Origin: JAIVJG01 sp964236735
Lineage (GTDB): Bacteria; Acidobacteriota; Blastocatellia; Pyrinomonadales; Pyrinomonadaceae
DNA length: 64,000 bases
Reading direction: 5' to 3'
Assembly: GCA_964236735.1 (NCBI GenBank)
Contig: CAXSFM010000001.1
Coordinates: 186,001-250,000, forward strand
Positions 23,438 through 32,887 of the stretch are shown in pieces; within the stretch, counting starts at the first letter, position 1; each line of letters opens with the position of its first letter. A program made the translations under genes and the position numbers. The notes under the pieces were generated by a model. That model was not told the origin of the DNA. It saw nothing but the letters and a program-made list of their open reading frames with translations, and did not search any database.

Positions 23438-26371
23438 TTGCCGCGTTTTGTGAGTAAATGGCGGCGTTTCAAGCGAAAATCTGTGGACACACTGCTTTCA
23501 AATTTGCGCGCCGCGTTGGGTCGCGACGCGGTCATCTCGGAGCCGGACGAACTGCTCGTCTATGAGTGCGACGGCCTCACACATTACCGTGAACGCCCGC
23601 GCGCCGTCGTCTTTCCGCGCTCGACCGAAGAGGTTTCAGAAGCCTTGCGCGTCCTCGCGCGCGAGCGCGTACCGTTCGCGCCGCGCGGGGCAGGCACAGG
23701 TTTGTCGGGCGGCGCGCTGGCGTTGAATCGAGGCGTGACGATTGAACTGGCGAAGATGCGACGCCTCATCAAACTCGACGTTGAGAATCGTCTCGCCGTC
23801 GTGGAGACCGGCATGGTCAACGCGCAACTCTCGCGCGCGGTGGCGCAGGAAAAGCTGTACTACGCGCCCGACCCTTCGAGCCAGGCATCTTGCACCATCG
23901 GCGGCAACATCGCGGAGAACGCGGGCGGCATCCACTGCCTGAAATATGGGATGACGACCGACCACGTACTCGGCGCGCGCGTGGTTTTGTCGGACGGACA
24001 AATCATTGAACTCGGCGGCGCGGCACGGACGGGCGCGGGCTACGATTTGCTCGGCATCTTCATCGGCTCCGAAGGCACGTTCGGCATCGCGACCGAAGCC
24101 ACGCTCCGGCTCTTGCCCATCCCGCCCGCCGTGCGAACGATGCTCGCGGACTTCACGGACATAGACGACGCGAGCCGCGCGGTCTCAGCCATCATCGCCG
24201 CAGGCATCATTCCCGCCGCGCTGGAGATGGTTGACGGCGCGACGATCCGCGCGGTCGAGGCCAGCGTCTTTGCCGCAGGGTTGCCGCTCGATGCGGCGGG
24301 CGCGCTGCTCGTCGAACTCGATGGGCTTGAAGCTGGCATTGACGTAGAGACGGCGCGCGTCCAGAGCATCTGTCTCGCACACGGCGCGCGTCATTGTCGT
24401 CTCGCGGCGGACGAGGGCGAGCGCAAAAAACTCTGGGCGGCGCGCAAAGGCGCGTTCGGCGCGATGGGTCGCGTCGCCCCTGACATGTTGATACAGGATG
24501 CCGTCGTCCCGCGCTCACGTCTGCCCGAAGTGCTGGCGGCGACGTATCGCATCAGCGCGAAGTATCGTCTCCGCATCGCCAACGTCTTTCATGCGGGCGA
24601 CGGCAATCTGCATCCGTTCATCTCGTTCGATTCGAGAGACGCGGACGAAGTGTTGCGCGTGCAGGAAGCCGGACGCGAAATCATGGAGACGTGCGTGCGC
24701 GCCGGCGGCACGATTACGGGCGAGCACGGCGTCGGACTGGACAAGAGCGCGTATCTACCTCTGATTTTTTCCGACGACGCACTGCGCGCGATGCTCAAGG
24801 TGCGCGCGGCTTTCGACCCGGACGGCCTCTGCAATCCGGGCAAAGTCATCCCCGTGCTCAAAGGCTGCGGCGAATCTCGCGCCGCCCTCCCGCGTCATGG
24901 CGACACGAAACGCGCTCAAGTCGTCAATGCCGATGCCGCCGCGATGCCAATTTCAACGCCTTCGATTCAACTCATCACGCAACATACACATGGGTCAATC
25001 GCATCTGAGCAAAAAGTTTTTCGTCTCTCTTCACACGCACAAATTTTTCACTCGCTCGCGAGTATCGTCGGGCAGGAACATGTCGAAGAATCCATTGACG
25101 GCGGCAAATCTTTCAACGTCTCGCCCGCTTCAACAGACGAAACGTGCGAAGTTTTGAAACTGGCGAACGTTGAATCGCTCAAAGTCATTCCCGCCGGGAG
25201 CGCAACGTGGCTTGATGCAGGCGATATTTTGGACGGTCAAGTTTCCGAAGCATCAGGCGGCAATCCGTCCATCATTCTTCGCACCACGCGCCTGTCGCGC
25301 ATCATCGAGCATGAGCCAGCCGATCTCGTGGCGACGGTGGAGGCAGGCTGCGCGCTCGCGGATTTCAATCGAGAAGTTGGACGCGCGCAGCAATGGCTCG
25401 CGCTTGATCCGCCCGGCGATGGTCATGCATTGACGCTTGGTGGCATCGCGGCGACGGGACTCGGCGGCGCGCAAAGTTTCGGCTACGGCAAACCGCGCGC
25501 GCATGTCCTCGGCATGACCATCGCGCTCGCCGGCGGTACGCTCATCCGCGCCGGTGGCCGCGTCGTCAAAAATGTCGCGGGCTACGATTTGTGCAAGCTG
25601 TTCGTCGGCAGCTACGGCACGCTCGGCGTGATACACGATCTCACGTTCAAGCTGCGCCCGCGTCCAGATGTTGAAGCGACGCTCATCGCTCTCTGCGTTG
25701 AGGCGGAGCCGCTCATCTCCGCCGCGCGCACGCTCGTCGCCGCCAGCCTGCTGCCGGTCGCGATTGAATTGCTCTCGCCGGAGACGGCAGCCGCGCTTGA
25801 ATTGCCCGGCGAGAGGGAGAAACATGTCTTGCTCGCACGCTTCGCCGGCACAAACGAATCCGTCGCGGATCAGACCATGCGCGCGCGCGAAATCCTATGG
25901 CGGCATGTACAGCAAGCAACGGTTGAGATCATCGCTGACGACACGCGGCTGTGGACTGCGCTCGCATCGCAGGCGTTGGGGCGCGAAGAAAAGATAGTGT
26001 GGCGCGCGTGCGTGCGTCCCGGCGATCTTGGTTTGCTGCTCGCTGAAGTAAAAAAACGCTTTGCCGGTAACGAAGCGTATCGCTGGCAGGCGAGCGCGGG
26101 AAGCGGTCAACTTCGCTTCTTCGACCCGGCGAATGAGGACGATGCCGACTCAATTGCTGCACAAATTTTGCGACTGCAAAGATTGAGAGAATTTGCGCGC
26201 AACGCAGGCGGCTCGCTCATCATCGAGCGCGCTCCCGACTCTCTCAAGCGCGCGCTCGGCGCGTGGGGACTCGATGCTCCGACCATCTCTCTCATGCGGC
26301 GCGTCAAACAACAACTCGACCCCGGCGATGTCTTCAGCCCCGGACGATTCGGTGACGCGCAGAAAAGTTAG
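23438..26371 (+). CDS. glcD: Glycolate oxidase, fused GlcD and GlcE subunits
   Basis: Two FAD-dependent subunits of glycolate oxidase in one 977-residue chain. Residues about 15-475 are GlcD: DGLTHYRERPRAVVFPRST, the FAD loop PRGAGTGLSGGA, APDPSSQASCTIGGNIAENA, and the C-terminal HAGDGNLHPFI and TGEHGVGLDK. After a linker of about 60 residues, 540-977 is GlcE-like: VEAGCALADFNREVG, GGIAATGLGGAQSFGYGKPR, VVKNVAGYDLCKLFVGSYGTLG. The complex oxidises glycolate to glyoxylate with GlcF, encoded 12 bases downstream. The start is uncertain: TTG 23438, GTG 23450 or GTG 23483 are all in frame. GlcD and GlcE are usually separate proteins. Confidence 0.92.
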   Translation: MPRFVSKWRRFKRKSVDTLLSNLRAALGRDAVISEPDELLVYECDGLTHYRERPRAVVFPRSTEEVSEALRVLARERVPFAPRGAGTGLSGGALALNRGVTIELAKMRRLIKLDVENRLAVVETGMVNAQLSRAVAQEKLYYAPDPSSQASCTIGGNIAENAGGIHCLKYGMTTDHVLGARVVLSDGQIIELGGAARTGAGYDLLGIFIGSEGTFGIATEATLRLLPIPPAVRTMLADFTDIDDASRAVSAIIAAGIIPAALEMVDGATIRAVEASVFAAGLPLDAAGALLVELDGLEAGIDVETARVQSICLAHGARHCRLAADEGERKKLWAARKGAFGAMGRVAPDMLIQDAVVPRSRLPEVLAATYRISAKYRLRIANVFHAGDGNLHPFISFDSRDADEVLRVQEAGREIMETCVRAGGTITGEHGVGLDKSAYLPLIFSDDALRAMLKVRAAFDPDGLCNPGKVIPVLKGCGESRAALPRHGDTKRAQVVNADAAAMPISTPSIQLITQHTHGSIASEQKVFRLSSHAQIFHSLASIVGQEHVEESIDGGKSFNVSPASTDETCEVLKLANVESLKVIPAGSATWLDAGDILDGQVSEASGGNPSIILRTTRLSRIIEHEPADLVATVEAGCALADFNREVGRAQQWLALDPPGDGHALTLGGIAATGLGGAQSFGYGKPRAHVLGMTIALAGGTLIRAGGRVVKNVAGYDLCKLFVGSYGTLGVIHDLTFKLRPRPDVEATLIALCVEAEPLISAARTLVAASLLPVAIELLSPETAAALELPGEREKHVLLARFAGTNESVADQTMRAREILWRHVQQATVEIIADDTRLWTALASQALGREEKIVWRACVRPGDLGLLLAEVKKRFAGNEAYRWQASAGSGQLRFFDPANEDDADSIAAQILRLQRLREFARNAGGSLIIERAPDSLKRALGAWGLDAPTISLMRRVKQQLDPGDVFSPGRFGDAQKS

Positions 26372-26383
26372 ACAAACGATTCA

Positions 26384-27844
26384 ATGCCAGCCACGACAAC
26401 AGAAACACAGCACAGTCTCGCCGATGCGCTCAAAGCAGAAGAGCACAAGTTGCTCGCCTGTATTCATTGCGGCCTCTGTCTCGAAGCCTGCCCGACCTAC
26501 GTCCAGACCGGCGATGAAAATGACAGCCCGCGCGGCAGAATTTATTTGATGCGCGCCGTTGAGGAACAACGCCTGCCGCTCGCTTCCCCCACATTCACGC
26601 GACACATTGATCGCTGTCTCGGCTGCCGCGCGTGCGAGAGCGCGTGCCCCGCCGGAGTCGAGTACGGCCAACTGCTCGAAGCCGCGCGTTCCGACATCGC
26701 CCATGACACGACGATGACGAGGCCGCGCGGATGGATGGCGCGATTGCTGCGTCTGATGCTCCGCCACGTCTGGCTTTATCCGTCGCGGCTGCGTCTCGCC
26801 ATGAGCGTCGCACGCTTCATCCGTAACACGCGCCTCCCGCGACTCCTGCTCAACATAAAAGCGACGAAGCTCCTGCCGGCGGGATTTGAGTTCGCGCTGG
26901 CGCTGCTCGACAGTTCCGCCCCCATGAAATTCGAGTCAGCGAAGAATGCGAATCATCAAGACGAAGTGAAAGCAGAGGCGACGATTGAAAAGACCATCGC
27001 GTTGCGCTCGACGCGCGCGCACGACGATGAGCCGGCGAGTGAAACGAGTGCGCTGCTTTTCACGGGATGTGTGACTGAAGGTCTTTTCGCTCGCATCAAC
27101 CGCGCGACGAAGCGCGTGCTTGACGCGAACAATTGCACGACCGAGACGCCGCGCGCGCAGTGGTGTTGCGGCGCGCTGCACGCGCACGCGGGCGATCTCG
27201 AAGGAGCGCGCACGCTCGCGCGTCGCAACATCGAAGCCTTCGCTGACGAGCACCAGGCGCACATCATCACCAACGCGGGCGGGTGCGGCGCGATGCTCGC
27301 GTCTTACGCGCAACTGCTCGCGCACGATGCGGAATATGCCGAACGCGCGCGAGCTTTCAGCGGGCGAGTGCGCGACGTGAGCCAGCAACTTTCATCCACA
27401 TGCGTTCATGAGGGCGCGACGCTTGCGGATTGCTCGGTCACTTATGACGCTTCCTGCCATCTCCTGCACGGACAGAAAGCCAACGCCGAGCCGCTCTCGA
27501 TGCTCGCCGCCATTCCGGGATTACGTTTCGTCCCGCTCGTAGATAGCGACGTGTGCTGCGGCGGGGCGGGCATCTACAATCTCGTCGAGCCGGAATTGTC
27601 CATGCGCGTGCTCGACGAAAAACTTCGCCACGTTGAAGCGACGGGCGCGCGGATCGTCACGACCGGTAATCCGGGTTGCCACATGCAACTCGGCGCGGGG
27701 GCACGTCTCCGGCGCGGACTTCCCGTACAGGTCTGTCATCCGGTTGAACTGCTCGATGAATCTTACAGGCGCGCGGGGTTTTATCAGGCGGAGAAAGAAA
27801 TTAACACGGATGGACAGGATGTAAGAAGAAGTGATGAACGATGA
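26384..27844 (+). CDS. glcF: Glycolate oxidase iron-sulphur subunit (GlcF)
   Basis: Electron-transfer subunit that passes electrons from the flavin subunit to the quinone pool. Two ferredoxin-type [4Fe-4S] motifs are intact: CIHCGLCLEACP (from Cys26) and CLGCRACESACPAG (near residue 79). Two Cys-rich CCG domains follow, with WCCGALHAHAGD and DVCCGGAGIYNL. It is translated just after the GlcD-GlcE fusion, so the operon is complete. The last 14 residues (INTDGQDVRRSDER) are encoded by the left arm of a palindromic repeat at 27803, so the native C-terminus has been replaced or extended. Confidence 0.94.
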   Translation: MPATTTETQHSLADALKAEEHKLLACIHCGLCLEACPTYVQTGDENDSPRGRIYLMRAVEEQRLPLASPTFTRHIDRCLGCRACESACPAGVEYGQLLEAARSDIAHDTTMTRPRGWMARLLRLMLRHVWLYPSRLRLAMSVARFIRNTRLPRLLLNIKATKLLPAGFEFALALLDSSAPMKFESAKNANHQDEVKAEATIEKTIALRSTRAHDDEPASETSALLFTGCVTEGLFARINRATKRVLDANNCTTETPRAQWCCGALHAHAGDLEGARTLARRNIEAFADEHQAHIITNAGGCGAMLASYAQLLAHDAEYAERARAFSGRVRDVSQQLSSTCVHEGATLADCSVTYDASCHLLHGQKANAEPLSMLAAIPGLRFVPLVDSDVCCGGAGIYNLVEPELSMRVLDEKLRHVEATGARIVTTGNPGCHMQLGAGARLRRGLPVQVCHPVELLDESYRRAGFYQAEKEINTDGQDVRRSDER

Positions 27845-27939
27845 ATGCGGAATGATGAATGAGGAAAAATATCTGTCTTCAATTCATCATTCATCACTCA
27901 TCATTCCGCATTGCTTTTCTTATCCTGTCCATCCGTGTT
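27803..27939. repeat. Boundary hairpin element A (heptamer type)
   Basis: The outer arms AACACGGATGGACAGGAT (27803-27820) and their exact complement (27922-27939) give an 18-bp stem. An inner stem pairs AATGCGGAATGATGA (27844-27858) with TCATCATTCCGCATT (27898-27912). The inner arms consist of degenerate 7-bp units of the ATGATGA/TCATCAT type. The element overlaps the 3' end and stop codon of glcF and ends 18 bases before the stop of nagA. Confidence 0.85.
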
Positions 27940-27956
27940 TGAATCCGCTCTGGACA

Positions 27957-29183
27957 TCAGACAGCATCTCTTACATCAAGATTACTGTAAGCCACGCGAC
28001 CGCCGACGAGTGTGAGGCGCACATGCCCGTCTGCGTCGAGCGCGACAAGATCGGCGCGTTTCCCAATTTCAATCGAGCCGCATTCACCATCAACTCCGAG
28101 CAGCCGCGCCGGATTGAGCGATGCCATTTGCGCGACCTCGTTTTCTGTGCAGCCGAGCAAGCGCATCATCCGCACGGCGTCGTGCAGATTGATGACCGAG
28201 CCGGCGATGCTGCCGCGCTCGTTACTCGTCCGTCCGCCGGCAACTTTGATTGTTTCATTCCACACCTGAAACTCCCCGTCGCCGAGTCCGGCGGGTGCGA
28301 CCGCATCGCTGATGAGCAAGACGCGCCCCGCGCCTTTGCAGCGCAACACGAGTTCGAGGATGAGCGGATCACAATGCACGCCATCGGCGATCACGTCGCA
28401 CGTCACGTCGTCTCGCATGAGTCCCCAGCCGACGGGGCCGGGCGCGCGTTGATGAAGCGGAGACATCGCGTTCGGAAAATGCGTCATGTGTTGCGCGCCC
28501 GCCTGACGCGCCTGTTCAAGCACGTCAACCGGCGCGCGCGTGTGGCCGATGGAGACAATCCAGCCGCGCCTTTTTAGTTCCTCGATTAACTCGATGCCGC
28601 CTTCAATTTCCGGCGCGACGGTCATTAAGTGCGCCGCGCCTTCACGTTGCACCGTCGCGAGATCGTCCAAGTCCGCCGCGTCTGTGTAAGTGTGAAAGTA
28701 AGCCGTGCGAAGCGCGCCGCATTGCAGGCTGTTAACGAAAGGGCCTTCGTAATGAAGACCCAACGCGCGTGCGCCCGTCGCGGCCTGCGTGTCTTGAGAT
28801 TGCTCATCCATCAATCGTTCGACGGCGCGTGCGGCGCGCGTGTAGTCGGCGGCGGGCGCGGGGACGAGCGTAGGCAGCCATGATGTGACGCCCTGTCGCG
28901 CGAGATATTTCGAGACTCGAAGTAAGTCCCCCGCTTCGGCATCAAGCACATCCACGCCCATCGCGCCGTGTATATGCACATCTGTGAAGCCCGGGAAAAG
29001 CGTCAGGCCGCGCAGGTCGAGAACATTTTTCGCCGGCACTGTGCGGTCTTCGCGGTTCGATGAGTGACCTACGATAAGGCCATCTTCAAGATGGAGACTG
29101 GCATCCGCGTATATATCATCGGGAGTCACGATTCGCGCGTGTCGTAGCGTAAGATAAGTTTGAGCGTCCAAAGTTTTTGACAT
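27957..29183 (-). CDS. nagA: N-acetylglucosamine-6-phosphate deacetylase (NagA)
   Basis: Removes acetate from GlcNAc-6-P to give GlcN-6-P in amino-sugar catabolism and murein recycling. Metal-site and family motifs are present: GFTDVHIHGAMGVD near residue 67, HYEGPF, SIGHTRA, HMTHFPNAMSPLHQR, and SDAVAPAG near the C-terminus. I chose the ATG at 29183 because the alternative at 29222 overlaps a terminator-like hairpin (29221-29256). It lies downstream of the TonB-dependent receptor on the same strand; the operon downstream at 36-44 kb makes GlcNAc-6-P-generating steps, so a shared pathway is likely. Confidence 0.93.
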   Translation of the reverse strand: MSKTLDAQTYLTLRHARIVTPDDIYADASLHLEDGLIVGHSSNREDRTVPAKNVLDLRGLTLFPGFTDVHIHGAMGVDVLDAEAGDLLRVSKYLARQGVTSWLPTLVPAPAADYTRAARAVERLMDEQSQDTQAATGARALGLHYEGPFVNSLQCGALRTAYFHTYTDAADLDDLATVQREGAAHLMTVAPEIEGGIELIEELKRRGWIVSIGHTRAPVDVLEQARQAGAQHMTHFPNAMSPLHQRAPGPVGWGLMRDDVTCDVIADGVHCDPLILELVLRCKGAGRVLLISDAVAPAGLGDGEFQVWNETIKVAGGRTSNERGSIAGSVINLHDAVRMMRLLGCTENEVAQMASLNPARLLGVDGECGSIEIGKRADLVALDADGHVRLTLVGGRVAYSNLDVRDAV

Positions 29184-29220
29184 GCCCGTGAACAAAGAAG
29201 AGACTTGCGAATAAAAGCGC

Positions 29221-29256
29221 ATGTGCCCGCAAAGCTCAAAGGCGTTGCGGGCACAT
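29221..29256 (-). terminator. Terminator hairpin after the TonB-dependent receptor gene
   Basis: ATGTGCCCGCAA (29221-29232) and TTGCGGGCACAT (29245-29256) form a perfect 12-bp stem with a 12-base loop, 28 bases after the receptor stop. GCGCTTTTATT follows on the minus strand. It would partly separate the receptor transcript from nagA. Confidence 0.65.
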
Positions 29257-29284
29257 ACGGCAAGCGACAGCCGGAGCCGTCAAA

Positions 29285-32200
29285 TTAGAAGTAGAGCTTG
29301 ATACCCAACTGGATGTTGCGCGGGTCGCGCACTGCGGTGACCGTACCGTAAGTGCCGAGGGTCACGTTGGTTCCGATGGTGCGAAAGTTCGTGTGGTTGA
29401 AGACGTTGAACGCCTCGCCGCGAAGTTGCAGGCGCGTTTTCTCGGAGAAACGAATGTTTTTCGTCATCGTGAAGTCAACACGATAGGTCGGCGGCCCGTC
29501 AACGATGCCGCGCCCCGCCGTGCCCGGTATGGTACTCACGATAGCTCCGGCTGCGGGATTCGTTTGGAAGCATTGCGTGTTGAAGTACTGCAAGCGTGTG
29601 CCCGGTTCATTGGTATTTGGATCGCAGAGCAAATTCGGTCGCGCGCCGGCGATAGCCGCCGGGATGAGGCCAAGTCCCGCCGCATCCAATGATGACGTGG
29701 TGATGGTGAAAGGCAAGCCCGACTGCGCGGTGATGATCCCGGAGGACTGCCATCCGCCCAATACTTTGCCCACGAAACCTTCCTGCTTCCTTAAGAACGG
29801 CAGTTCATAGACATAGTTCAGCGTCAGGACGTGGCGGCGGTCAAGCGTCGCGCGGCTGTACTCGCTGCGAATGTCGGCTGAATTCTGTGGCGCGTTGCTG
29901 CGGTCGTTCTGGCTGTCGGTCAAATTCTTCGAGAAGGTGTAAGCAACTTGCAGTTGCGAATCGCCCGTGAAGCGTTGCGTTAGAGAAGCCTGCAAACTGT
30001 GATAGTTGGAGTTAAAGCGCGGCTCAAGCAACGTGATCGAACGATAGCCGCGATAGGGACGCAACTGGTCAAGAATCAAGTAGTCAATCGAGCCGACGCC
30101 ATTCAGCACGTTCGGATTTCTGACTGCTGCGGTGGTCGAGGAAGTGCCGGAGAAGGCGTAACTCGCCGGCTGACACGGGACAAGCGTGACGCCCGCCGTC
30201 GCGGTGGTGCTGGCTCCCGGCGCACAGCGAGAGTTCAGCGCTTGATTCGGCGAAAGCTCGTTAATCTCAACCACTCCGACCAGGTGCGTTCCCTTTGAGC
30301 CGTAGTAGCCGACGGAGCCGACCATCTTGCTCGTGAATTGATGCTGCACGTCGAGCGACCACTGCTGCGTATATGGAGTGTGCCAGTTTGTATCCACTCC
30401 GCGAATCGAGACCCCGACGGGATTTGGGCCTGCGCCCGGATTATCGAGCCGCGTGTTGGTCACCGTCGCGTTCTGCTGGTACGGCGGATTGACGCCGATG
30501 ATCTGTTCGTCGAAGCCCGCGAGCACCTGTTCATGATAAATGCCATAGCCGGTGCGAATCGAGGTTCGCCCATTGCCAAACGGATCCCATGCGAGACCGA
30601 CACGCGGCGCGAAGTCGCGACCCGGCGTCCTGGCAATCTCCTGACCGAATGGCGAAACAATGGGCGTGCAGTCAGTCAGCGTCTGGGCGTTCTGCGAGTT
30701 GACGACGATTCCGTTGCAGAAGTTGCCGGAGCCGGCGACGCGGACGCCCGCGCCCGTCACTAGCGGAGCGGCGGAAGCGTTGAAGAGCGACGGCACAAAA
30801 TTCGACAGACGCCCGTTCTTATCGAAGGGCTGTCCGAAGCGCGAATAGCGAACGCCGTAGTATAGCGTCAGATTTTTACGAAAACGCCACTCGTCTTGGG
30901 CGAAAGCCTCGATGTTGCTCTGGCGCAAATCAGCTGTGTAATCGAATTTACCCTGCACGAACGTCGAAGCGTTGCCGACGAGAAAGTTCGCAAAACGTTG
31001 TAAGTTCTGATTGAGCGTGCTTGCTGTGATGCCCGTCGGAAGCGTCGTCGAGAAGGCGGTGAAGATGCCCTGATTGCCGCCGGTCGCGTCGCCGACAAGT
31101 GCGTTCTCGTTCTTCCGGTAGCGGGAATAAGTCATGCCGAACTTGAAAGTGTGTCGCCCCTGAATCAAACTTAAGTTCCCGGCAAAACCGTTCTTGTTTG
31201 AGAAGTTATCGTAAGGGCCAAAGCTTGTGAGACCGCTGAAGCCGTTGCCCGAAACGGACGTGATGCGGTCGCGCGTGTTCGTGTACGGCAGCGTCACGGG
31301 ATTCGTCGAGTTCGCCAGAGCCAGCAATCCGGTGTTGTGGCTTAAGATCGCTCCATAGGCGTAGGTGTAGCGACCCTCGATGACCGCCGAAGAACTTAAA
31401 GCGTAAGTCCCTTGAATCGTATGCGTGCGCCCGGGCGAGTCGGTTTCAGTGGTCGAGACTCCCGGCAGACTGCCGCCGCTTGAGAAGAGCGAATTGACAT
31501 CGAGCGTCGGGATTTTGTCGTGCTCGTAGCGGTAGAACACCGAGAGCTTATCGGTGAAGGTGTGATCAAGCCGCACGATTTCCTGACGGAAATCCGAGAC
31601 GTTACGCGCGGCGGAGGTCAGCGCATAATTGGCTCCGTTTGGAAGCGGCAGCTTGTTGTAAATCTGGTTGATATATGACTGAGCCGCCGAGTTGAAAAGC
31701 GCGGCGGGAAGCGGAGTTCCGGCTTTCAGAATGTTCGCGCCCGTGCAGGTGTCGGTCGTGTTGTTACGGTTGATGCAGACATCAATGGGGAAAATACCCT
31801 GACGCAAATTAGCATCCGGGACGGTAGCAATCAGCGTCGGATAGCGTATGTCTTTGCGTTGCTCCTCCGAGAAGAAGAAGAAAGTTCTGGCAACCCGATT
31901 GAACAAGCTGACCCCATCACTATGGAAGTTGGGCACATAGATGGGGCCGCCAATCGTGAACCCGTAGTCATTGTAGCGGAACGGACTGCGTTTAGCTTTA
32001 CCGTTTGAGTCTCGACCGAACGGCGGCGTGATCGAAGCGTTGGTCAAGAAGTCGTTGGCGTTCAGTCGCTCGTTGCGGACGAACTCGAAAAACGAGCCAT
32101 GAAAGCCATCCGATCCAGAGCGCGTGATGATGTTCACCTGTCCGCCGCCGCTGCTGCCCGACTCAGCCGGGTAGAGACTGCGAAGCACCTTGAACTCGCC

Positions 32201-32887
32201 GATGGAATCAATGCTCGGATATGTCTGAATCGTCAGATTCGAGCCGCGGTCGGTGATGTCCGATCCGTCAACTGTGAAAGTATTCTGGCTGCTGCGCGAG
32301 CCGTTGACTGAGATATTGACGGTGTTAGCCTGCCCTGCGGGGTTCGTCGTGCCGACGTAAACCTGATCGGAGAGATCGTTCGTGACGCCGGGCGCGAGCG
32401 TCACGAGTTGAACGAAATTACGATTGTTGACGGAGAGTTCGCGCACCTGATTGCCGTTAATGACCGTCGAGGCGGTTGGCGTCGTCAATTCGACAGCGAC
32501 GGGATCAGCTTCGACCGTTACTACTTCTGAGATGTTACCGGCCTCCAGTGCGAGGTCAACCGTACGACGCTGGTTAACGTCCAGTTTAATGCCGGTCTGG
32601 GCTGACTTCTTAAAATTCGCGGACTCGACGGTCACAGTATAAGTCGCGACGGGGAGTTGCGGGATTGAGTATTGGCCGACATCGCCCGTCGTCACCGTCC
32701 GCACGACGATCTTTTTATCTTCATCGGTAATCGTGACCGTCGCGCCGCTGACAGCCGCGCCGGCTGTGTCGGTCACTGTGCCGTTGATCGTGCCGGTTGT
32801 GTCCTGCGCGAAGGCGACGTGGAGGCTGGCGCAAAAGATGAGCGTTAACAACATCATCCGACATGCCATCGCAAGAAAGTTTCTCAT
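29285..32887 (-). CDS. TonB-dependent receptor with carboxypeptidase-regulatory-like domain
   Basis: Outer-membrane beta-barrel of about 1200 residues, of the large Acidobacteriota type. The ATG at 32887 has AAGGA eight bases upstream and is preferred to 32905. A signal peptide ends near CASLHVAFAQ. A carboxypeptidase-regulatory beta domain follows (about residues 25-115, GTINGTVTDTAGAAVSGATV), then the plug (about 130-260, VNGSRSSQNTFTVDGSDITD) and the barrel. The last strand ends in aromatic residues (LGIKLYF), as expected for BAM-dependent insertion. The substrate is unknown; the nagA gene downstream makes an amino-sugar polymer or oligomer an attractive but unproven guess. Confidence 0.93.
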   Translation of the reverse strand: MRNFLAMACRMMLLTLIFCASLHVAFAQDTTGTINGTVTDTAGAAVSGATVTITDEDKKIVVRTVTTGDVGQYSIPQLPVATYTVTVESANFKKSAQTGIKLDVNQRRTVDLALEAGNISEVVTVEADPVAVELTTPTASTVINGNQVRELSVNNRNFVQLVTLAPGVTNDLSDQVYVGTTNPAGQANTVNISVNGSRSSQNTFTVDGSDITDRGSNLTIQTYPSIDSIGEFKVLRSLYPAESGSSGGGQVNIITRSGSDGFHGSFFEFVRNERLNANDFLTNASITPPFGRDSNGKAKRSPFRYNDYGFTIGGPIYVPNFHSDGVSLFNRVARTFFFFSEEQRKDIRYPTLIATVPDANLRQGIFPIDVCINRNNTTDTCTGANILKAGTPLPAALFNSAAQSYINQIYNKLPLPNGANYALTSAARNVSDFRQEIVRLDHTFTDKLSVFYRYEHDKIPTLDVNSLFSSGGSLPGVSTTETDSPGRTHTIQGTYALSSSAVIEGRYTYAYGAILSHNTGLLALANSTNPVTLPYTNTRDRITSVSGNGFSGLTSFGPYDNFSNKNGFAGNLSLIQGRHTFKFGMTYSRYRKNENALVGDATGGNQGIFTAFSTTLPTGITASTLNQNLQRFANFLVGNASTFVQGKFDYTADLRQSNIEAFAQDEWRFRKNLTLYYGVRYSRFGQPFDKNGRLSNFVPSLFNASAAPLVTGAGVRVAGSGNFCNGIVVNSQNAQTLTDCTPIVSPFGQEIARTPGRDFAPRVGLAWDPFGNGRTSIRTGYGIYHEQVLAGFDEQIIGVNPPYQQNATVTNTRLDNPGAGPNPVGVSIRGVDTNWHTPYTQQWSLDVQHQFTSKMVGSVGYYGSKGTHLVGVVEINELSPNQALNSRCAPGASTTATAGVTLVPCQPASYAFSGTSSTTAAVRNPNVLNGVGSIDYLILDQLRPYRGYRSITLLEPRFNSNYHSLQASLTQRFTGDSQLQVAYTFSKNLTDSQNDRSNAPQNSADIRSEYSRATLDRRHVLTLNYVYELPFLRKQEGFVGKVLGGWQSSGIITAQSGLPFTITTSSLDAAGLGLIPAAIAGARPNLLCDPNTNEPGTRLQYFNTQCFQTNPAAGAIVSTIPGTAGRGIVDGPPTYRVDFTMTKNIRFSEKTRLQLRGEAFNVFNHTNFRTIGTNVTLGTYGTVTAVRDPRNIQLGIKLYF

